Positions 9,524 to 18,816 of a DNA stretch of 64,000 nt are shown here, piece after piece. The number at the start of each line of letters is the position of its first letter. Positions within the stretch are counted from its first letter, which is position 1. Both the position numbers and the translations under genes were made by a program. The DNA lies in NCBI GenBank assembly GCA_002049455.2, contig KV918773.1, positions 124,001 through 188,000 on the forward strand. The letters are read 5' to 3'. A model generated the notes under the pieces. The model was not told where the DNA came from. It was given only the letters and a program-made list of their open reading frames with translations, and made no database searches. Source of the stretch: Porphyra umbilicalis (lineage: Eukaryota; Rhodophyta; Bangiophyceae; Bangiales; Bangiaceae).

Positions 9524-10126
9524 AGCTGATCAAACCAGAATCGTGGTCGCATTAGAGACGCCCGTCCTCGCTGTGGGTCTCTCTGGTGGCGTCAAGAAGG
9601 CACACCTGCGTGACTGGCGATTGTTAGACCACAGGTCCAACGAATCATCTGCAGTCAGTCCTGCACGGACTCGGTTTACTTCCTGTAGCCCCCCTGCACG
9701 TGGTCAAAAAACGTTCCTCGTGCTTGTTTACAGGCACGGCGACGCTCACTTGGGCCACTGGGCGCACTGGGGTGGATTGAGGACCCACCCTAACGCTTGA
9801 GATGCAGATGAAATGATGTCCTAACCGGATCGGAGAACTCCAGCCGACAAAGTTGGTGCGGATGGCCGGATGGTTGCACGCATTTGCCTGCCTTTGGTAT
9901 CATTATGGACTGACCTAACGTCGGGTTGGCGGTTAAGTCCTCACGCTCCCAGCCTTAGAATCGACCGGTCGCGGCCGAGGACATTGCAGCAGAGAAATGA
10001 CATATACGGACTAGAAAAGGACGACAAGATGCAAAAAAGCATTTCTTGAAGCACGTCGAGAGCCGTCCCGATGACATGTACAGCGCTGAAGATGCGGTGC
10101 GATGCGCGGCAGCGACTGCGGTTTCA

Positions 10127-10455
10127 GTCGGGCGGCCACGCGCCACGCCGCGCCGTCCGTGACGCGACGGCCGTGGACGGCCGCCATTACGGCGGCGGCC
10201 ACCACCGGCACCGGCACCGCCCTCTCTCTCCTCTGTGCCACCCACCCGCCCTCTGCCACAACGGCGGCGGCGGCGACGACAGCGGCGGTGGCGGCGTCCC
10301 CGCGCGGCCCCGCTACCACACGTGGACGGCCCTGGCCTCGTGCCGCCGCCTCCTCCTCAGCGCCCTCCTCGCCACCGCCTTCACGGCCGCCGTCGGCGTG
10401 GCGGACGTACCCCCCGCCGTCGGCGGCGGGGTGGTCGGCGCGCCCGCCGCGACCG

Positions 10456-10487
<32 letters not shown>

Positions 10488-12371
10488 TCTGCCGCCGCCG
10501 CCACCCAACGCCCGCCAAGGCCGCCCGGCCACGGGCATGCGGTGGTTGTGGAGCAGCCACGGGGCGGCGGGGCAACGGCGGTAACGGCGGCGGCGACGGC
10601 GGCGACGGTGGTGGCGAGAGGGGCGACGGCGGCGGCGACGGCGGCGACGGCGGCGGCGGCGGCGGCGGCAGGGGCGGCAGCGACGGCGGTGACGGCGGCA
10701 ATGGCGGCATAGGCGCCGGCGGCGGCAACGACGACGGCGGCGGCGGCCGCGGCCGCGGCAATGGCGGCAACAGTGGCGGCAGCGACGGCGCCGACGGCGC
10801 CGACGGCGGCGGCAACGGCAGTGGCGGCGGCAACGGCGACGTCCCCAACGGCGGCGGCAATGGCAGTGGTGGCGGCAACGGCAACGCCCTCAACGGCGGC
10901 GGAAACGCCAGTGGCGGCAGCGACGGCGCCGACGGCGCCGATGTCGGCGGCAAGGGCGGTCGCGGCGTCACCGGCGACGCCCCCGACAACGGCGGTAAAA
11001 GCGGTGGCGGCGGCAACGGCGACGCGCCCAACGGCGGCGGCAATGGCATTTGCGGCGGCAACTGCGAAACCCCATAAGGAGGCAGCAACGGCTGTGGCGG
11101 TAGCGACGGCGCCGACGGCGCCAATGTCGGCCGCAAGGGTGGTTGCGGCGGCAACGGCGACGCCCCCGACGGCGGCGGCAACGGCGGTGGCGGTAAAAGC
11201 GGTGGCGGCGGCAACGGCAACGCCCCCAAAGGTGGCGGCAACGGCGGTGGCGGCAGCGACGGCGCCGATGGCGCCGATGTCGGCGGCAAGGGTAATCGCG
11301 GTGGCGACGGCGATGCTCCCGACGGCGACGGCAACGGCGGTGGCGGCGTGTGGCGGAGGGCGGCAAGATGTCTCCTGCAGGTGTAGGTGTGTGCTTCGAA
11401 TGAAGGAGGCTGGGGGCGTTAGGCCACGGCCTGCCTCGGGTTTGGGCGTAGGTGGGGGAGGAGGGCGAAGGGAGGCCGCCCTGGGCGCCGCCGCTCACAT
11501 GGGACGGGTGGCCACGGCGGTGGCGGTAGCGGCACGGGTGTGGGCGTACGTTGGGGTGGGGGCGGGGGGGGGGTGGGGGTGTGTGTGGGGGGGGAAGCGC
11601 CACCTGGTGCTTTTCATGGACGCATGAACTGACGCCTCCCCTGCGCCCTTTTGTCGTCCTGTGCTTCTCTTGGGTGCCTGTGATGGGCCCATTTTTCTCG
11701 TTCACGCGCTGGGGACATGACGCCCACGCCTGTGGCGGGTGAGTTGGCCAGGAGATACGTGGAAGGCACGCACCTGTGCTGAGGTTGACATGAACGGAGA
11801 TGCAGTGCAGGTGCAGTATAAATGCAACCTGATGAATTCGACTTGGCCCGTTGCACAACCCCGACTCGCCCGGGGCCCCACCACCGCAGTTCAGAAGCAG
11901 CCACGGCTGTGCTTCCGGAGACGACGGTGTCAGGGCGGTGTGCCCGGTGTCTGCGACAGTGTGTCTGCCCACCCGCCCACAGGTGCCAGACACAGCAGGC
12001 CGCTGATGTCAGGCTGTCAAGTGGCCTGCCTGGAAGGAAGCTCAAGTCAAGTGGCGCCAACTTCATGCAAGTGACGGCAAGTGGCGGCAAGCTCCATCCG
12101 TGACGGCATAACCGGCGGATGCCTGAACGAGAATTAGCGAGCCGTTAAGGCTTGAAGGAAGTAGGAAATAAATTAATCAAATTACACATCCCCCCGCCGC
12201 AGCCGGTTAAACGGATGAAATTGCTTTGCAAAGAATCCATGCATCTGGACTCACATATAACGACACCTGCGGGCATGTCGTGCGATGCTTTCGAAAATGC
12301 GATGGTCTATGAAATGCAGCCGAAGTGCAGTGAGATGCGGCCGAGATGCAGTTGGCGCGGCTGCAGACGAT
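10127..12371 (+). repeat. Dispersed repeat family X, copy 3 (5'-truncated)
   Basis: Plus-strand copy beginning abruptly at GGGCGGCCACGCGCC, internal to the repeat as seen in copies 1 and 2, so its first about 130 bp are missing. It runs through the signal-peptide-like block (10310-10500), the GGC minisatellite (10560-11340) and the lower-GC part to the shared boundary at 12371. Nearly identical to copy 2. At 12100-12112 it shows the empty version of the site occupied by the solo LTR in copy 1. It lacks about 70 bp that copy 2 has near its minisatellite edge and differs in the number of minisatellite units. Confidence 0.85.
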
Positions 12372-12664
12372 GTCGACCGACTCTTTTGCGTCGACGAGCG
12401 CTGTAGCGGAGAACACGCTGCAGAAGACGCTGCTGAAGCGCGCGTCATCACCAGGCGGCCCAGGCAGCGACACCTGCGGTGGCACTTGTGGTCGCGGTCG
12501 ACCAGCTGACAGCTTGACGACGACCGTCTGGTCGTTCTCCTCCCACAAACATCATCTTCTGGACAGAAAGTTACCGTCGGAGCATTGGCGGAAAACACGA
12601 AGACGAGCGCCACGCCGCTGGCGCGGTCCGCGCGCATTCTGCAGCGCCCGACCCCATCGACCAC

Positions 12665-13927
12665 ATGCCTCTCTCCTTTGGCGGGCTTGCCGCCTCCGTC
12701 AAGATCGCTAAGACGAGCGTAGCGGCCACGCCCTCGTCGCGGTCCGCGCGCAACCTATTGTCTCCCCCCTCTCCTCAAGCCTTCCCCCCCCCATCTTGCA
12801 GGCCTGCCGCCGTCGACGCGGTCACGGCGACAAGCGCAGTGGCGACGCCCCCATATGGCGCCGCGAAAGACCTGCTCCCTCCCCTCCTCCGCCCCTTCCT
12901 CGCAACAAAGTCAAACGTACGGGTGCCCGCTGCGCCATTGGTGGCAAACGTCACGGTGGCAGTTTCTTCGCTCGCCGCGGCGCCTGCGGGCGGGGTGCCG
13001 GCGGCAGCGTCATCTACCACTCATGCGTTCAGAGCGGAAACTGCGTTCTTTTGGCCTGCCGCTTCGCCCGTGGCCACATTCGCGGCGGCGTCAGCGGTAA
13101 CCTATGCCACTGCAGCGGACAAGACCGTCGATGGCGTCCTTCGTGTGACCGTACAGGAGGCGCTTAACCCGGAGAGTTGCTGTTGGGTGCTGCTGCCAAT
13201 CGACGTTCCCGAAGACCTGTTGAATGCCGTCTGTAACGGCTCTCCGCCTGCAGCGGAGGCGGCGCAGCAGAATTTCCACTCCCAGCTGCTCGCGAGGATG
13301 CTGGAGCTCGGAGACTCAGCCGAACGCGGCTGACGTCAGGTCCCTGTGGCCTCGGCGGGCGGCGGCTATGAAAATGCCTGCCACAATATGTTCGGAGCTG
13401 TTGCATCGCGGGTCAGCGATGAACTCCATGCCTGGTACCACGGGGTCACGCCAAACATCGTCATATCGATGCGTCGTGCACCCGCACAGCTGCCGCACAC
13501 GGACGCTGGACGTGACACCCAGCAGGGGTCTTCTTCCACCGTGCTGAGTGTTTATGTGTCCGTGGAGGAGGGGACGGGGGTTGAGGTGTTTTCAAACCTA
13601 TAAGGGGGAGCTGAATAGTACGGGAAGTGCACTACATGTGATGGTCTAAACAACACTACTCTGCCCACACCAGTGTGGGTTGAAAACCCCGTGGGGAGTT
13701 GCCTGGTTGTCAGTTCTGACTTGGTGCATCGTGGGACGAGCAACCTGCGCGGACGTCAGCAACTGCGATGCTTTCATGCCTACTTGGCGGTCGCTTGTAA
13801 TGGGACACACATGGCGTACGCGATGTATATGTCTTTTCCGTCTTGCTATGGTGCGTGTCCCAAAAATGAGACATGGCCGTTTTTTCTTCTTTTCTGGGCC
13901 CACTGGCCTTCTGCAACGGTCCGATAA
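12665..13927 (+). pseudogene. 2-oxoglutarate/Fe(II) oxygenase-like gene, interrupted
   Basis: One reading phase carries a coherent protein in three blocks. 12665-13333 is an Ala/Thr/Val-rich N-terminus followed by mixed sequence (...VTVQEALNPESC, LLPIDVPEDLLNAVC). 13346-13603 contains an H-x-D pair in QLPHTDAGRD (His codon 13496) and STVLSVYVSVEEGTG. 13673-13927 contains SSDLVHRGTSN (His codon 13727) followed by GRQQLRCFHAYL. HxD, a distal His about 77 residues later and a following Arg are the metal and 2-oxoglutarate ligands expected of the double-stranded beta-helix oxygenases. In-phase stops separate the blocks (TGA at 13331; two or more between 13601 and 13670). Either it is a pseudogene or small introns remove them; a CACACCAG acceptor-like site lies at 13666-13673. 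Substrate unknown. Confidence 0.5.
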
Positions 13928-14465
13928 TGCAATGTGACCCACTCGGTCCCACTGTGCTTTCAGAACAGCCCCTGACAGTGTTAGCTGAGGCGACACATCC
14001 TGACGCGTCATGGGGGAAAGTGTCATTCATTGCAACTTCGACAGGTGACGATCCCGCGGCCCAATCAAATGCACAGATACAAGAGCAGGCATGTGCTGAC
14101 AATTTGTGCACGAAGAAAAGGGCACCACCTTACCAATAAAAACGTGAAAAAGACCCGCATGTAGCCCCCTTTGAGGAAATCACGATTTAGGACACCCCTC
14201 ATCGAAGCTCCAGTTAGCGCATGAGCTTTGGCGTGGCAAACCTTTAACCCCAAGAACCTGAAAAAGACTGGCTCCAAGATCGGGGCTATCTGAGAGGTCC
14301 ACAAAACAGTACCCACAGGCGGGTATTAAGGAGTTGTCAGCCAAGCACGCGTCGGGAGAGGCTCTTTCCATGGAGGCCAGTCGAGAATGTTCTCGTACCC
14401 CACGCCGCCTACCCCCGTGCAGTGATGTGTCTGTCCTTCTGAAAACGCGCACGTCTCATTTTTGG
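13859..14465. mobile_element. Possible small inverted-repeat element (MITE-like)
   Basis: CCCAAAAATGAGAC at about 13859 is repeated in inverse orientation ending about 14465, and the match extends to about 25 bp with three differences. The 607-bp interval has no transposase and includes two GAAAAAGAC blocks about 115 bp apart. I cannot see a target-site duplication, so an incidental inverted repeat is possible. The left end overlaps the last codons of the oxygenase-like frame. Confidence 0.3.
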
Positions 14466-14579
14466 GCCGGCAGCGCGGCAGCGCGCCAGCGGTCGAAGGG
14501 CGTTGCCTTGCCCGCCTCGTCGGACATTGGGCGCACGCCTCCGGCCGCCGCGCGTCAGCCGATGCCGCAAGGTCGGAGG

Positions 14580-14980
14580 CTAACGTCCCCGCGCACCGTA
14601 AACGTCGGCGCCGAGAGCGCACCGGACGGCGGCGCGGCGGCGTGCGCCAACGCCCCGGTTGTCAAACAGAAGGTGCCCGTGGTCAGGGAGGGCGGCGGGG
14701 AAGGCCGCCCACATGGACGCGGGGGTGGCAAAGCCCGCAACGTATAGGAGGGTGCCGACGGCCGGGCCGGCGGTGGCGGTGTAGAGGGATGAGGCGAGGC
14801 GATTTCTGTCGGCGGCGGTGGTCATGCCAGAAAGTGGGGGGGGGGGGGGGGGGGGGCGGTAAGAGAGGAGCCGGGGGGAGGGGGGTTGGCGGGGGACGGG
14901 GGAGGCGTGACAGGGGGTAAAAAAGGGGAGATCTTGGCCGCCGACGGCCAGAGTGAGAGGCTCCGCCGCCACCGCCGCGG
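14580..14980 (-). pseudogene. Alpha/beta-hydrolase N-terminal fragment
   Basis: The minus-strand frame reads ...GTLLYVAGFATPASMWAAF and then PDHGHLLFDNRGVG. This matches the start of the alpha/beta-hydrolase fold: strand b3 with an oxyanion-hole G-F, the W-x-x loop, and the D-N-R-G-V-G turn seen in enol-lactonase and epoxide-hydrolase relatives. An upstream stretch, AEPLTLAVGGQDLPF (about 14920-14960), would suit strand b1; between the two lie a long C tract and GCCGACAG, a plausible intron with acceptor near 14812. Alternatively the ATG at 14823-14825 starts the protein. After RGVG the frame degenerates and stops. The nucleophile elbow and catalytic His are not visible, so it is partial or decayed. 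Confidence 0.5.
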
Positions 14981-14989
14981 TCGCCGCCC

Positions 14990-15830
14990 CCGACGCGGGG
15001 CGCAGCGTCGGGGGCCGCGACGGCGGCGGCGGTGGCAGTGGTGGTGGCGGTAGCGGTGGCAGCACCGCCACCGCCGGTGGTGCCGCAGCCATGACCGCCG
15101 ACGCCGTGGCCGCCGGGGACGGGCGGCCGCGGGCAACGGCCGGGGCAAGAGCCTTCCGCCCGCCCCGAGACGGGCGGGCGGCGGCAGCCTCGGCGGCGGC
15201 GGCAGCGGCATCGGTGGGAGTGGCTGCGGCTGCCCCGCCCGCGCTGACGGGCGCAAGACCGGTCGACGCGGGCGGCGGTGGCGGCCTGGCCGCCGCCGTC
15301 AGCTGCGTGCACCTGGCGGCGGACGGCGAACCTCAAGCGGCGGGCGGCGGGCGGCGGCGGTGGCCGCGCGGCGTGCCGAGACCCATGCGCGGGGCGCAAA
15401 ATCACCGCGCGCCGTGCGCGCAACGCGTGCCGCGGCGCACACGCGCACGTGCCGCGCGCGGCGCGCTGCCGGTCGGCCCGCCTCGCGGCACGCGGGGCAG
15501 CGTCCCCCGTTCCGCGCTCGACTGCAGCGCCCGCGACGGCGGGGGCGACCGCGGCGGCAAGAGCGCCCACGGCGGCGGGGCCGCCGTCGCCGCCGCCACC
15601 GCCGCACGGGGGGGCTGTGCGGCCGCGCTCGGTCGCGCGTTTGCTATCGCCGCGGCCCCGCCCGGGGAACGCGGCGCCGCCGGCGGGGGCGACGGGCGAC
15701 GGGTGCGCGCTCTTCCCCCGACCCGTGGCGGGCGGCGGCCGCGAGAATTCGCGTTGGCTGGCCCGACGCCCCCCATGCCTCGAAAGTGGCGGCCGGCGGT
15801 GCCGGGGCCCCGACGGCCCTACCGAAAAAC
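14990..15830. other. GC-rich low-complexity block
   Basis: Long frames are open on both strands (Ala/Gly/Arg-rich on plus, Arg/Pro/Ala-rich on minus) because of composition. No domain or motif recognised. It lies upstream of the hydrolase fragment on the minus strand and could hold its 5' exons or promoter. Confidence 0.5.
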
Positions 15831-17585
15831 AATCCAGGATATCCGGGATCTCCAACACCTTGAATTTCCCTTCGATGAGCCGAAACTCACTCTTTGGGTT
15901 CCTGAAAAACCCTCTCATTTCGGTCAAAAAGGCACTGGACGATTTGGGATTCCTGGATCGTGGGGAAGAAAACCTCGATTTGATGGCACTTTGATTTGCT
16001 GTGATCGCTCCTCACAGAGCAACAACAGCGGGCTTACCGCTCGTTTTCCTTGCTCGTACTATGTTAGCTGTAATGCATGACCAACTGAAGCATTGCATTA
16101 TTTGTATTCGACATTTCATCGTTTGCGTGTTATTGTCTTATGTTTGCCTTTATGTACCATTGTTTGATAATCCAGTCAGATAAGCAAGCTCAGCAAACCA
16201 AGCTAGCTCTCGTAGCCAGTGGCAGCACGATCCCCGTCCGAGGCACCCGCATGGTGCGGCCCGTCCACCCCAGTATCACCCCGACGCCTCGTGGACGCCG
16301 TATCTACAGCCCCACCTTGCACACACCGGCATGAGCCGCAAACCCCCCCGCAACCCCTTCAACTCGGCGAGTCAATCAAACCAGCAGTAGCCCTCGCTCG
16401 CATCTCCACGTCAGACCCATCCACTCCTGCAGCACCATCATTCTTGTCGTCTTGTCCCGTTGTGCTCCCCAGAGCGCGCGCCAGCAATGAGCAAGCACCC
16501 CAACTGGCAATACAGGGCTGAGGAGGGGGCTCGGCGCTCTCTGGCTCCTTGATGGCGCGCTCCTGGGCGGTTGCAGTCTGGCGCGTTATAGAGCGCCCCT
16601 TCCTCATGTGATTCTCAACGGCGCGGCGAGTCACCGCCAGCAGCCGCCGACGGTCGACGAGAGAGTAGCCGAGAAGCCCTTGCCTTGCCAGGGCGATCTT
16701 CTGGATCATCTGCCCTGGAGCAGGCTCAGAGCGGGCGGACACACCAGGCAAAAAAAACCACCCCGGCCGCTCTTTGACGCTGCCAAAGGACGGCCGTTGA
16801 CGCTGCCGCCACCTGCCCCACCACCGCCACGTGTCCCGCCGACACGGGACGAAGGCTCACTCAAGCCATGACCCGATGTCGACCCGGCACCCGAACCGCT
16901 CTGACCTGGCCCGCTTTGACCATGGTCCAAAGCAGACAGACCGGGGCCGGAAAGGCCAGCCGCAGCTTGAGCAGCAGCGCGCATTTTCGCTCCAGCTGCC
17001 GAAGGGATGGAAGGAGAGGAGAACAAATGGCTTACCACCAGCGGAAACAAACACCATAACCACGTGGAGCGCGGCACACAAAGAGGAGTTGGAAGTGAGA
17101 GCCCTTCCCAGACGAGCACGAGTCAGCCGTGGCGGGCGAAAACATTCTGCATTCCCTCAGCCTCGGTCACTCTCCCACCCCACGACACCACAAAGCTCGA
17201 CGTACCGTCGTTCACTGTGCCTCTCACAGCGCTGCCACGTCGTCTTACGTGAGCTCGCGGCCGAACAGTGGCACAAGCGGCCATGACACTGCAGCAAACT
17301 GGCGCTGCGAAGGGCGAACGGAGGAAGGGAGAGCAGCGTACATATCTGGCTGTGCGCCAAGGGAGTGGAGTGTAGGTGAACAGGAGTGGGGCGGGACGAC
17401 GAGGAACGCGGCTCGTCCAGAGCGGCCGCCAGCGCACCCCCCACGACTATCATCGAATCAACCCCCGCCGTGGGTCAGTCCGCGTGCGGTAGCAACGGCA
17501 ACGGAGAGCCATACGTGGGCCCAGAAAGCGCCAACACATGCTTTGTATGGATAGCAATCGAGATTGACCAGGCCCATCCGGGATA
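15831..17585. other. Unassigned interval
   Basis: It begins with a cluster of GGAT/ATCC words (15833-15960), then lower-GC DNA to about 16200 and mixed-composition DNA to the inverted-repeat element. Short frames exist on both strands but none looks like a known family or has convincing composition. Confidence 0.4.
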
Positions 17586-17622
17586 TGGTGCTTTGCTGAG
17601 AAATGGAGCATGCGCGTTTGCG
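17586..17622 (+). repeat. Left terminal inverted repeat
   Basis: 37 bp beginning TGGTGCTTTGC; pairs with 18517-18553. Confidence 0.8.
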
Positions 17623-18516
17623 CAAACAAACATGCACACCCGACCACTGTGAGCATTGACCCGTGCTGCATGGAGACCCATTATATCACCCGGTCATGTG
17701 TGACATGTCAAGCATCCCGACCAGGTTCGCCGGGCCCTTGGGCCGACAAAGGCTGACAGCAGCTGGAAAACCGCACTCTGAGTGACCCGGTGGCAAGTAC
17801 CTGCTGACACCCGCGGTGGTCTTTGTGAAACGATGCCAGAACATGCACGCTGACAGCCTTATCAGGACAAGACTTCTTAAGCCACCAGCCACAGCGGTGC
17901 CGTCAGGAGCGTCCCCCCTACCCGGCCCCTCATGTTTGCTCGCAGAGGCTGAATCGGCCCCCGAACATGCATGTCGTTTGAGGAGTTCTTGCAATTCTTT
18001 TCGGTCCGTTCGGTACGTTCATTGGCCCTCCGAACACATGATCCCCGTGCCCAGTACATCGCCTGTGTTCATTGCCATCAAGACGTGTCACTGACATTCA
18101 TTTGACCAATCATCATCGATGAAGGGTACAGCAGTGACTGGATCCAGCCCACCTGCGTTTCTTCTGGGGCACCAGATGGCACAGGTGCGCAGTCTCTGTC
18201 TTGTGGACTGTAGAGACCCGGCTTAAATACTGTGAAACTAGGCCGCCTGACGCAGCCAATGGGCACGTGGTCTCATTCATTGAACCGGCAATCTGACAGG
18301 GTTTGGGCAGCGTTCTTGACATTGAATCATGAGAAGTCATTGGCTGCATGAAGTGCCTTCAGTCCCCTGTCTTACCATTTGCCAGTGGGTGGCTTATGCT
18401 TTCGCCGGTCATGCCAGGAGCAATTGCATTTGGGACGCTATCGGTCCCCTGAAGCCAGGTGAGAGACGATCTGATGGACATCCTGACATCGGTCCACATC
18501 GGCAAACGTTTGCACT

Positions 18517-18553
18517 CGCAAACGTGCATGCTCCATTTCTCAGCAAAGCACCA
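18517..18553 (-). repeat. Right terminal inverted repeat
   Basis: Inverse copy of 17586-17622 with a single mismatch, ending at GCACCA before TA. Confidence 0.8.
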
Positions 18554-18816
18554 TACGATCATGGCTGAACGGGAATGGAAACGTCATTCTCAGAAGTAAT
18601 TTATCACTTCTTGAAATCAGTTGTCATGAATTAGGGTTGGACGGAGTCCGCTCAAGGCAATAAAGGCGATTAGCTCAGTGGGGATTTTACATCCTGGTCG
18701 TGGCTTGGAGACTCTGACCAAACTCTGACATCAAACCAAAGGACACGGTTAGACCACCCTTCAAATGAATTTTTTCAACACCAAAAACTCTGCATGCACG
18801 CAAGTTCCGGCAGGGA

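Larger units (their letters stand above)
17586..18553. mobile_element. Non-autonomous DNA transposon (MITE-like) with 37-bp TIRs
   Basis: The left end TGGTGCTTTGCTGAGAAATG... (17586-17622) is repeated inverted at 18517-18553 with one mismatch in 37 bp. TA dinucleotides lie immediately outside both ends (17584-17585 and 18554-18555), consistent with TA target duplication as in Tc1/mariner-like elements. The 894-bp interior has no transposase frame, so it would move only with a transposase supplied elsewhere. The TIR inner edge holds palindromic GTTTGCGCAAAC. Confidence 0.75.

Noticed and set aside
18670-18730. tRNA-like start GGCGATTAGCTCAGTGG
   Set aside because: It fits an A box, but there is no B box (GGTTCGANTCC) at the right distance and no closing acceptor stem.
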